A stretch of 8,114 nucleotides of DNA from Clostridiales bacterium (GTDB lineage: Bacteria > Bacillota_A > Clostridia > Christensenellales > Aristaeellaceae): NCBI GenBank assembly GCA_012514855.1, contig JAAYZL010000037.1, positions 1-8,114 of the forward strand, given 5' to 3'. The translations under genes were made by a program, and so were the position numbers. Positions 1-5,290 of the stretch are shown here, in pieces. The notes beneath the pieces were generated by a model. The model saw only the letters and a list, made by a program, of their open reading frames with translations, was not told the DNA's origin and did no database searches. How positions within the stretch are numbered: position 1 is the first letter of the stretch; every line of letters begins with the position of its first letter.

Positions 1-1
1 C

Positions 2-46
2 GGCGTCGGCTACAAGTTCAACGACAGGCAGGAGAATCGTCTGTGA
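2..46 (+). CDS. Response regulator, OmpR/PhoB family (3' end only)
   Basis: Only the last 14 codons and the TGA stop are inside the window, reading GVGYKFNDRQENRL. The GVGYKF motif is the hallmark of the C-terminal wing of the winged-helix DNA-binding domain in OmpR/PhoB-type response regulators, where it usually appears as RGVGYKF. Its stop codon overlaps the GTG start of the downstream histidine kinase, the usual regulator-then-sensor order for PhoP-PhoR-like pairs. This gene would therefore encode the DNA-binding partner phosphorylated by that kinase. The receiver domain lies outside the window, so the exact subfamily (PhoB/PhoP, WalR or other) cannot be determined. Confidence 0.85.
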   Translation, partial: GVGYKFNDRQENRL

Positions 47-1845
47 GTTCCCGGGTCGCCCTCAAAGCGACCCTTGTGACGCTCGCCCTCCTGATTGCCC
101 TTGTGTACCTGAGCGCCTTGGCGCTCTCGGCCGACCGAAACGCGGAGCTCGCCCAAGGCCTCTCGCTCGGGTTGCGGATCGCAGCCCCCGCGCTCGAGGG
201 CGCGGGCGGCGACGCGGAGCGGGTGAAGCTCTTGGAGGCGTTCCCCCAGGACGCGCAGGCGCGCCTGACATATTTCGCTGAGGACGGCACGGCAATCTAC
301 GACAACCGCGGCGAGGGCGAGCCCCTCTCGCGGGAGGATGCGGCCGAGGCCGCCGTCGGCGTTGTCCGCGGATACGCAGGCCGCGACCGGAGCGGAACAA
401 GGACGCTTAACGCCATCTACGGCTTTCCCGACGGTGCGCATGTGCGCATATCGAGTTTGGCCGTGTCGACGCGCATGATATTGCATGAGCGTCGACTTGT
501 GTATACGCTTCTGACGGCGGGAGGGTGTCTGGCCGCGTTCGTCGTGACGTTCATTTCCGACGCCCGCAGGAGAAGCGCCATGCGGCAGGTGATCTCGGTT
601 CTCGAGGACTTCGCCGAGGGGCGCTACGACGCGCGGGTCACGCACCAGCGCGGCAGCGACCGCGAGGAGGTGGACGAGCTCAACGGCGCGATCGAGCGCA
701 TACAGGAGCGCGTGTTCCGCCAGCGCAGCCGCGACCACGCGCTGTCCGTCGTCATGAACCAGATGCAGAGCGGCATCATCGTCGTCGATGCCAGGCTGCA
801 CATTTTGCTCGCGACGCCGGTCGCCAGGAAATTGCTCGGCATCGCGCCGAACTCCGAGGGCGTCGCGGTCGCGGACGCGTCGAAGGACGTGAACCTCGGC
901 TCCGTGTTCGCCGAGGCGATGCGCAGGGAGGGCGTCTACACAAACGAGGTCGCCGCGCGCACCGCCGTCGGCCGCGGGCACAGGCCGCTTCGGCTCTACG
1001 TGTCGCCGATGCGCCAGGACGGCAAGGTCGTCGGCGCGCTCGCGATGGTCGAGGACATCACCGAGCTTCGAAGGCTCGAGCAGGTGCGCACCGACTTCGT
1101 CGCGAACGTGTCGCACGAACTCAAGACCCCGCTGACGTCGATCAAGGGCTTCGTCGAGACGCTGATGGACGGCGCGATCGCGAACCCGCAGATGGCCGAC
1201 AAGTTTTTGAAGATCATCATGCTCGAGGCCGAGCGGCTGACGCGGCTCATCAACGACATACTCTCGATCAGCAAGCTCGAGAGCGGCATGACCGAGGTGT
1301 CGCTCGAAAGGATACAGCTCGACAAGATGGCGTTCGAGACCGCGGACATGCTGCGCATTCACGCCGCGGAAAAGGGCGTGAAGATCAACGCGCACCGCAA
1401 CAAGAAGCCGACGTATATCATCGGCAACCCCGACCGCGTCGAGCAGATGCTGATCAATCTGATCGAGAACGGCATCAAGTACAACAAGCCGGGCGGCTCG
1501 GTCACGGTGCACGTGTTCGGGAACGACCGCGAGGCGAACCTGACGATCTCCGACACCGGCATCGGCATCGCTGAGGAGCACATGCCGAGGCTGTTCGAGC
1601 GCTTCTACCGCGTCGACAAGGGCCGGTCGCGCTCGATGGGCGGCACGGGACTGGGGCTCGCGATCGTCAAGCACATCGTGCGCAGCATGAACGGCGAGAT
1701 CGAGGTGCACTCGAAGGCCGGCGAGGGGACGGAGTTTTTGGTGACGCTGCCCGTCGCGCCGGACGAATCGGAGGACGCGAACGCGCCGCAGCAGCCGGAC
1801 CCCGGGGACGTGCTGGACGTCGACAGGGGCGAAATGGACGAATGA
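43..1845 (+). CDS. Membrane sensor histidine kinase, PhoR-like (TM-sensor-TM-HAMP-PAS-HisKA-HATPase)
   Basis: This 600-residue protein senses an extracytoplasmic or membrane signal, autophosphorylates on histidine and passes the phosphate to the response regulator encoded just upstream. Transmembrane segment 1 is about residues 8-30, an extracytoplasmic sensor about 31-152, transmembrane segment 2 about 153-171, HAMP about 172-225 and PAS about 232-345. The HisKA H-box SHELKTPLTSIKGF carries phospho-acceptor His358. The ATPase domain shows the N-box Asn476 (NLIENGIKYN), the G1 box DTGIGI (504-509), the F-box FERFYRVD (518-525) and the G2 box GGTGLGLAI (533-541). All key residues are present. 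An acidic, proline-containing tail follows from about 577. The GTG start overlaps the regulator's TGA (GTGA) and has GGAG at 31-34, eight bases upstream, so the pair is probably translationally coupled. Architecture and length match PhoR of Bacillota. WalK is a possible alternative, so no symbol is given. Confidence 0.93.
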   Translation: MSSRVALKATLVTLALLIALVYLSALALSADRNAELAQGLSLGLRIAAPALEGAGGDAERVKLLEAFPQDAQARLTYFAEDGTAIYDNRGEGEPLSREDAAEAAVGVVRGYAGRDRSGTRTLNAIYGFPDGAHVRISSLAVSTRMILHERRLVYTLLTAGGCLAAFVVTFISDARRRSAMRQVISVLEDFAEGRYDARVTHQRGSDREEVDELNGAIERIQERVFRQRSRDHALSVVMNQMQSGIIVVDARLHILLATPVARKLLGIAPNSEGVAVADASKDVNLGSVFAEAMRREGVYTNEVAARTAVGRGHRPLRLYVSPMRQDGKVVGALAMVEDITELRRLEQVRTDFVANVSHELKTPLTSIKGFVETLMDGAIANPQMADKFLKIIMLEAERLTRLINDILSISKLESGMTEVSLERIQLDKMAFETADMLRIHAAEKGVKINAHRNKKPTYIIGNPDRVEQMLINLIENGIKYNKPGGSVTVHVFGNDREANLTISDTGIGIAEEHMPRLFERFYRVDKGRSRSMGGTGLGLAIVKHIVRSMNGEIEVHSKAGEGTEFLVTLPVAPDESEDANAPQQPDPGDVLDVDRGEMDE

Positions 1846-1873
1846 GCCGCCGGCAAACCGCCGGCGGCCCTTT
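1846..1873 (+). terminator. Probable terminator after the histidine kinase
   Basis: A perfect 9-bp inverted repeat, GCCGCCGGC and GCCGGCGGC, with the 5-base loop AAACC begins directly after the kinase stop codon. It is followed on the + strand by CCTTT. The stem is very strong but the T-run is short, so termination efficiency is uncertain. It lies between convergent genes, but on the - strand the hairpin is followed by CTCATTCG and has no T-run, so it probably serves mainly the kinase transcript. Confidence 0.7.
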
Positions 1874-1899
1874 CGTAAAGATCGATCTGTTCGGGCGGT

Positions 1900-2319
1900 T
1901 CAGTTTCCCCCGCGCAGTATCTCGCGCGCGCTCTTGAGTATCTCGCGGTCCTGGTCGTGCGTGATCAGCTTTACGGCCACGTCGAACGGGAAGAAGTCGC
2001 CGTCGAGAAAGCCCTGTTCAAACGCGATCCGGTAGCGCCTGCTCTTCGCGCGCATCGCGAACCACTGTATGCGGTTCAGGACCTGCTTGCGGCGCGTCTG
2101 CGAGTAAAATTCGTAGTTGGTCTTGCCCGCGGGAGCGACGATTTCAGCCTCGATTCCGGCCTCGGCCTCGACGCGCTTGAGAGCGACTTCACGCGCGTCG
2201 GCGCGGTCGCGAATCACGCCCTTGGGCATGATCCACTCGCCCTTGTCGTTCTTGAGCAGGAACACCTCGTCTCCGGAGAACACCGCGCCGCCGGCGCAGC
2301 TGCGAACGAGTTCCGCCAT
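1900..2319 (-). CDS. Nudix-fold protein with degenerate Nudix box
   Basis: This protein of 139 residues has the Nudix fold pattern: a strand region CAGGAVF (8-14), then GEWIMPKG (27-34), then a Nudix-box position at 34-56. The family box is GX5EX7REUXEEXGU. Here the first Glu is Ala40, the Arg-Glu pair is Lys48-Arg49 and the Glu-Glu pair is Ala52-Glu53, so only one of the usual glutamates is kept, before Gly55-Ile56. Catalytic activity and substrate are therefore uncertain. The C-terminal half, with KTNYEFYSQTRRKQV and FLDGDFFPFDVA, resembles a Bacillota Nudix subfamily known to me only by general appearance. An in-frame ATG 14 codons upstream (2361) is rejected: it lies inside the extended -10 of this gene's promoter, ahead of any likely transcript start. 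The chosen ATG has GGGTGA at 2325-2330, five bases upstream. It is divergent from the sirtuin gene. Confidence 0.82.
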   Translation of the reverse strand: MAELVRSCAGGAVFSGDEVFLLKNDKGEWIMPKGVIRDRADAREVALKRVEAEAGIEAEIVAPAGKTNYEFYSQTRRKQVLNRIQWFAMRAKSRRYRIAFEQGFLDGDFFPFDVAVKLITHDQDREILKSAREILRGGN

Positions 2320-2324
2320 GCTTG

Positions 2325-2330
2325 TCACCC
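2325..2330 (-). promoter_or_regulatory. Ribosome binding site deciding the start of the degenerate Nudix gene
   Basis: On the - strand GGGTGA stands five bases before the ATG at 2319. It matches the GGTGA part of the consensus SD sequence. It favours this start over the upstream in-frame ATG at 2361. Confidence 0.6.
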
Positions 2331-2351
2331 GCCTTTCCTGGGATTGCGCCC

Positions 2352-2380
2352 ATTCTACCATAGAAACCCTCGAAATTCAA
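2352..2380 (-). promoter_or_regulatory. Promoter of the degenerate Nudix gene (extended -10)
   Basis: On the - strand TTGAAT (2380-2375) and TAGAAT (2357-2352) are separated by exactly 17 bp. TGG directly before the -10 makes it an extended -10 (TGnTAGAAT). Transcription would begin near 2345, leaving a leader of about 25 bases that contains the SD. The layout matches a vegetative sigma-A promoter. The assignment rests on sequence pattern alone. Confidence 0.65.
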
Positions 2381-2401
2381 CCGCTTGGGAGGTCTGTCGG
2401 C

Positions 2402-3115
2402 ATGCGGGAGCTGGAAACGCTGAAAAAATGGATCGACGAGAGCCGGAACATCGTGTTCTTCGGCGGCGCCGGCGTGTCGACCGAGAGCGGCATCCCGGAC
2501 TTCCGCGGACAGGGCGGGCTGTACGGCAGGAAGTACGCGTACCCGCCGGAGGAGATGCTTTCCGTCGGCTTCTTTCTTCGGAACCCCGAGGCGTTCTACC
2601 AATTCTACCGCGAGGAGGTGCTTTGTCTCGCGGCCGAGCCGAACGCCGCGCACAGAAAGCTCGCCGAATGGGAGCGCGAGGGGAAGCTCAAGGCGGTCGT
2701 CACGCAGAACATCGACGGCCTGCACCAAAAGGCCGGTTCAAAGCGGGTGTACGAGCTCCACGGAAGCGTATACAAAAACCGCTGCACCAGATGCCAGAGG
2801 GCGTTCGGCGTCGAAGCGGTTGCGGAGGTCGAAGGGGTGCCGCGCTGCCAATGCGGCGGCGTGATCCGCCCGGAGGTCGTGCTCTACGGGGAAAACCTCG
2901 ATACGGACGTGCTCCGGGGCGCGGCGGCGGCGATCGCGTCGGCGGATTTGCTGATCGTGGGAGGCACGTCGCTCGTCGTCTATCCGGCGGCGGGGCTTCT
3001 CGACTATTACGGGGGGAACCGGTTGGCGCTCGTCAACCGGACCGGGACCGGGCGCGACGATTTGGCGAACCTCGCCGTCCGCGCGCCGATCGGCGAGGTG
3101 TTCTCACGGCTGTGA
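2402..3115 (+). CDS. NAD-dependent protein deacylase, Sir2 family (sirtuin)
   Basis: A sirtuin of 237 residues, a usual length for the compact bacterial class. It removes acyl groups from lysines using NAD+, releasing nicotinamide and O-acyl-ADP-ribose, in the cytoplasm. The NAD-binding motif GAGVSTESGIPDFRG is at 22-36 (first G is 22), TQNIDGLH at 101-108 and catalytic His120 in YELHGS. A zinc site is formed by Cys128, Cys131, Cys149 and Cys151, the second pair being spaced CQC rather than CxxC. RPEVVLYGE (156-164) and GGTSLVVYPAAGL complete the Rossmann part. The position of the Tyr-x-x-Arg pair that marks SIRT5/CobB-type desuccinylases appears to read YQFY, which favours deacetylase activity, by inference. 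The ATG has GGAGG nine bases upstream. In-frame ATGs far upstream lie inside the opposing Nudix gene and are not used. Homologues are called cobB or srtN; orthology is not shown here. Confidence 0.95.
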   Translation: MRELETLKKWIDESRNIVFFGGAGVSTESGIPDFRGQGGLYGRKYAYPPEEMLSVGFFLRNPEAFYQFYREEVLCLAAEPNAAHRKLAEWEREGKLKAVVTQNIDGLHQKAGSKRVYELHGSVYKNRCTRCQRAFGVEAVAEVEGVPRCQCGGVIRPEVVLYGENLDTDVLRGAAAAIASADLLIVGGTSLVVYPAAGLLDYYGGNRLALVNRTGTGRDDLANLAVRAPIGEVFSRL

Positions 3116-3796
3116 ATCGAGCCAATGGGTGAGCAGCGGCTCGCGCGGGGCCTGCGCGCGCCAGAGGTCCTCCATCACCATGCCGGTCTCCCGCAGGCTG
3201 ATCGCCTGGCTGTCGGCGATGACGATGTGGTCGATCAGCGGCACGCCCATCGGCGTGAGCGCGGAGATCAGCTTCAGCGTGCAGTCGACGTCGCTGGCGG
3301 ACGGCTTCAGCGTGTTGTTCGGGTGGTTGTGGCTGATGATCAGCGCGTGCGCGCGGGTGCGCAGCGCCTCGCTTAAGATGTGGCGGATGTAGAAAGGCGC
3401 GCTGTCGGTCGTGCCCTTTTGCAGGAGCGCGCAGGCGTTCAGCCGGCCGGAGGCGTCGAGCGAGAGCATGTAGAAGTGCTCGACCGTGTGGCCGAGGAAC
3501 AGCGCCTTCAGGTACTCGGAGGCGACGGACAGGTTGCCGAGATGCGGCCGCTTCCCGAAGCGCTCGAGCCGCGCGTAGCGCGCGATGCCGGGGATCAGGC
3601 TCAAAAGCAGCGCGTTCGCGCGCGAGAGGCCGAGCTCCTCCGTCATGTGCGGCTTCGACTCGAACGCGAACGCGGGCGCGACGAACCGGCTCCGCAGGCG
3701 GCGGGCAAAAATATCGCCCTCGCCGGGGCAGAGCCTCTCGAACAGCTCGCGCGTCGCCGCGTGGACGCGCCGGACGCGCGCGTCGGAGGCGCTCAT
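3104..3796 (-). CDS. RadC-like JAMM/MPN domain protein
   Basis: This 230-residue protein carries the JAMM metalloprotease-like motif of RadC proteins: upstream Glu106 in TVEHFYML, then HNHPNNTLKPSASD with His156, His158, Ser166 and Asp169, the expected HxHP...SxxD zinc-site residues. Residues about 92-214 match the RadC C-terminal domain, including the conserved GTTDSAPFYIRHILSEAL region before the histidines. The N-terminal third is divergent: I do not see the GHRxRLRxR motif of typical RadC, although residues about 52-75 could be a helix-hairpin-helix remnant. RadC was long called a DNA repair protein, but its biochemical role is unsettled. The ATG overlaps the TGA of the upstream gene (ATGA), and no good SD precedes it, so translation probably depends on coupling. 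Its 3' end overlaps the sirtuin 3' end by 12 bp in convergent orientation. Confidence 0.88.
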   Translation of the reverse strand: MSASDARVRRVHAATRELFERLCPGEGDIFARRLRSRFVAPAFAFESKPHMTEELGLSRANALLLSLIPGIARYARLERFGKRPHLGNLSVASEYLKALFLGHTVEHFYMLSLDASGRLNACALLQKGTTDSAPFYIRHILSEALRTRAHALIISHNHPNNTLKPSASDVDCTLKLISALTPMGVPLIDHIVIADSQAISLRETGMVMEDLWRAQAPREPLLTHWLDSQP

Positions 3797-4083
3797 TCCC
3801 GGAGGCGGAGCGCGCCCGCCGCGAGGAGCGCCAGGCGAATCTCCTCCGGGGAGGAAATCGGCTCGGACATGTAGTAGCCGTCGAGCGCCTCGTCGAAGGC
3901 CAGATACGACGCGCCGTCGATCTCCGCGCCGCCGCCCGCGAACACGAGGTTCAAAGACACCGGCGCGTCCAGCGCGTAGAGGTCGGCGACGTACTCGTTT
4001 TCGGACAGCGCCTCGCAGTCCTCGTCGGTGTCGAGGAACGCGCGCAACTGGGAGATTTCCGGGGCGGAAAGCGCGAGGAACAT
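3793..4083 (-). CDS. Small, strongly acidic protein of unknown function
   Basis: I do not recognise this 96-residue protein. It has about 19 Asp/Glu, four Arg and no Lys, so its net charge is near -15. It has no signal peptide and no long hydrophobic segment, so it is probably cytoplasmic. The middle (LVFAGGGAEIDGASYLAFDEAL) looks like strand-turn-strand and the ends look helical. The gene overlaps the RadC-like gene by ATGA, so the two are almost certainly in one operon and translationally coupled. The ATG at 4083 is chosen because AAAGGA (4097-4092) stands eight bases upstream. The ATG three codons earlier (4092) has the SD fused to it, and a longer in-frame reading up to 4332 is only the shadow of the opposite-strand gene. 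Acidic DNA-mimic proteins have this general composition, but that is speculation. Confidence 0.72.
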   Translation of the reverse strand: MFLALSAPEISQLRAFLDTDEDCEALSENEYVADLYALDAPVSLNLVFAGGGAEIDGASYLAFDEALDGYYMSEPISSPEEIRLALLAAGALRLRE

Positions 4084-4091
4084 CGGATTCA

Positions 4092-4097
4092 TCCTTT
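4092..4097 (-). promoter_or_regulatory. Ribosome binding site of the acidic ORF
   Basis: AAAGGA on the - strand lies eight bases before the ATG at 4083. It directly abuts the alternative ATG at 4092, which makes that start unlikely. Confidence 0.6.
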
Positions 4098-4102
4098 CAT
4101 GC

Positions 4103-4109
4103 GGAGGGG
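4103..4109 (+). promoter_or_regulatory. Ribosome binding site supporting the GTG start at 4119
   Basis: GGAGGGG stands nine bases before a GTG, and no in-frame ATG is nearby. This supports a GTG start for the L,D-transpeptidase-like gene. Confidence 0.65.
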
Positions 4110-4118
4110 ACGTCGGTC

Positions 4119-4583
4119 GTGACGATACGGGTCTACAAGAGAGAGCGGACGCTCGAGGCGTGGCGGGACGGCCGGATTGCGCTCCGGGCCGGGGTGTCGC
4201 TCGGGCCGAACGCCGAGGGGCGCAAGCTCCGCGAGGGCGACCTCCGAACGCCGGAGGGGGAGTACTTCGTCTGCGCGAAGAACGCCCTTTCGAGGTATTA
4301 TCTGTCGCTTGGCATCTCCTATCCGAATTCAAGGGACGCCCGCGACGCGCTCAAGCGGGGCGAGATCGCGGAGGAACAGGCAGCCGCCATCGTAAGCGCC
4401 GAAACCGAGCGCCGCCGCCCGGACTGGGACACGCCCCTCGGCGGCTTCGTGATGATCCACGGCGAACACCCGGACGGTCTGACGGGCGACTGGACCGCGG
4501 GCTGCGTCGCGCTCAAAAACGCGGACATGCGCGCGCTGTTCGACACGGCCGAGATCGGCGACGGCGTCGAGATATACCCCTGA
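4119..4583 (+). CDS. L,D-transpeptidase-like protein (YkuD domain), no signal peptide
   Basis: This 154-residue protein is essentially a bare YkuD catalytic domain. The region REGDLRTPEGEYFV (38-51) matches the conserved G(D/x)xxTPxGxY element. IHG (His114) and DWTAGC (124-129, nucleophile Cys129) form the active site. In the family the cysteine motif is usually (S/T)HGC; here it is TAGC, as in the YafK-like branch with DWTxGC motifs. Secreted family members form 3-3 peptidoglycan cross-links or attach proteins. This one has no signal peptide or membrane segment: residue 1 leads straight into VYKRERTL. Its location and substrate are therefore open. GTG start with SD GGAGGGG. It diverges from the acidic ORF with only 35 bp between them, and its stop abuts that of the next gene on the other strand. 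Confidence 0.85.
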   Translation: MTIRVYKRERTLEAWRDGRIALRAGVSLGPNAEGRKLREGDLRTPEGEYFVCAKNALSRYYLSLGISYPNSRDARDALKRGEIAEEQAAAIVSAETERRRPDWDTPLGGFVMIHGEHPDGLTGDWTAGCVALKNADMRALFDTAEIGDGVEIYP

Positions 4584-5033
4584 TCACTTCTCCCGCTCGG
4601 AGCCCAGAAACAGCGTCTCGCCGAAGCCGATCAGCCCCGGCAGATTGTCGCGGATCGCGCGAGGGAACAGGTTTTTGCGGCGGAGCTCTTTGACGTCGAC
4701 CCACTCCATGCCGACCTGAAAGCGGTCCTGCTCGGTCGGCACGTGCCGCTCTTTGTCGTCGAGCCTGCACAGGAACACGAAGTACACCTTGTGGCTCAGC
4801 CCGCCCTCGCGGTTCTGGCAGATGCGCTCGTAGACGCCCGAGAGCCGGACGGGGGTCACCAGGTGGCCGGTCTCCTCGAGCAGCTCGCGGCGGACGGCCT
4901 CGGTCAGCGTCTCGCCCTCGTCCTGCCCGCCGCCGGGCAGCGCGTAGTAGTCCCCGAAGCGGGACACGCAGCGGTTGACCAGAATCTTCCCATCGTGCAA
5001 TACGAGCGCCTTCGCGGAATTGCGTACAGGCAT
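4584..5033 (-). CDS. Nudix hydrolase
   Basis: A 149-residue Nudix hydrolase with an intact box at 35-57: Gly35, Glu41, Arg49-Glu50-Leu51, Glu53-Glu54 and Gly56, with His57 at the final, usually aliphatic position. Such enzymes split nucleoside diphosphates linked to another moiety, using Mg2+ or Mn2+ held by the box glutamates; the substrate here cannot be read from the sequence. N-terminal strands (KALVLHDGKILVNR, 8-21) and YYALPGGGQ (29-37) fit the fold. An in-frame ATG 38 codons upstream (5147) is rejected because the promoter with a perfect TATAAT lies between the two. The chosen ATG has GGGGAG seven bases upstream. Its stop abuts the transpeptidase-like gene's stop, and it diverges from the dehydrogenase operon. 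Confidence 0.92.
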   Translation of the reverse strand: MPVRNSAKALVLHDGKILVNRCVSRFGDYYALPGGGQDEGETLTEAVRRELLEETGHLVTPVRLSGVYERICQNREGGLSHKVYFVFLCRLDDKERHVPTEQDRFQVGMEWVDVKELRRKNLFPRAIRDNLPGLIGFGETLFLGSEREK

Positions 5034-5040
5034 GGTTCCA

Positions 5041-5046
5041 CTCCCC
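5041..5046 (-). promoter_or_regulatory. Ribosome binding site of the canonical Nudix gene
   Basis: GGGGAG on the - strand is seven bases before the ATG at 5033. It supports this start over the in-frame ATG at 5147. Confidence 0.65.
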
Positions 5047-5064
5047 AAAACGATTATTGGATCA

Positions 5065-5093
5065 ATTATACATGACGCGCCGCGAAAACACAA
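5065..5093 (-). promoter_or_regulatory. Promoter of the canonical Nudix gene
   Basis: A perfect TATAAT (5070-5065 on the - strand) is preceded at 17 bp by TTGTGT (5093-5088), which matches the -35 consensus at three of six positions. TTGACT lies 22 bp from the -10 and is too far to be the -35. The expected transcript start near 5058 leaves a leader of about 25 bases holding the SD. Confidence 0.6.
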
Positions 5094-5204
5094 GTCAAAC
5101 CGCCGCGCCGCTTCGATTTCCTGTGAAAATCTGTGCGTTTTCCGCATGCGAGGCAGACCGATTGTTAAGAATGATTAATGTTTCGCGAAGATCACGCGCT
5201 TTCG

Positions 5205-5233
5205 TTGATTCTTTATGCGGGGGCTGATAGAAT
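5205..5233 (+). promoter_or_regulatory. Promoter of the 2-oxo acid dehydrogenase operon (extended -10)
   Basis: TTGATT (5205-5210) and TAGAAT (5228-5233) are spaced by 17 bp, with TGA directly before the -10 giving an extended -10 (TGnTAGAAT). Transcription would start near 5240, about 50 bases before the E2 start codon. An AT-rich patch at about 5161-5181 lies upstream of the -35 and could act as an UP element or a regulator site. Confidence 0.68.
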
Positions 5234-5247
5234 TGAGGCAGTTGGGA

Positions 5248-5265
5248 AAAACTCGGCAAAACTCG
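5248..5265 (+). repeat. Two 8-bp direct repeats in the operon leader
   Basis: AAAACTCG occurs at 5248-5255 and again at 5258-5265, a 10-bp period, just downstream of the predicted transcript start and before the SD of the E2 gene. The repeat could be a regulator site or could be chance. Confidence 0.5.
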
Positions 5266-5290
5266 ATCATTACGCGTGGGGAGGATTCAT

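Noticed and set aside
525..1574. + strand open frame inside the kinase in another frame
   Set aside because: Arg-rich shadow translation of a gene with all kinase motifs in the correct frame.
10..1710. Long open frame on the - strand opposite the histidine kinase
   Set aside because: It runs antisense to a fully motif-supported kinase, is dominated by Arg, Val, Asp and His as expected from antisense of GC-rich codons, and shows no known domain.
1879..1888. Palindrome AGATCGATCT between the kinase and the Nudix gene
   Set aside because: It is a 10-bp palindrome with no loop and no T-run, in a short convergent gap; probably chance, and not a terminator.
2333..2366. Possible + strand promoter for the sirtuin (TAGAAA with CTGGGA 17 bp upstream)
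   Set aside because: Only three of six matches at -35 and no extended -10; too weak to call, so the sirtuin promoter remains unidentified.
4089..4100. Three-codon reading ATG AAA GGA TGA before the acidic ORF on the - strand
   Set aside because: Too short to support as a leader peptide; it contains the SD of the acidic ORF and is most simply a chance match.
4084..4332. N-terminal extension of the acidic ORF
   Set aside because: The extension is Arg/Pro/Ser-rich antisense of the transpeptidase-like gene, with composition opposite to the acidic protein; the SD supports the start at 4083.
5066..5099. TTGACT as the -35 of the canonical Nudix promoter
   Set aside because: It is 22 bp from the TATAAT, outside the usual 16-18 bp; TTGTGT at 17 bp is the better candidate although a weaker match.
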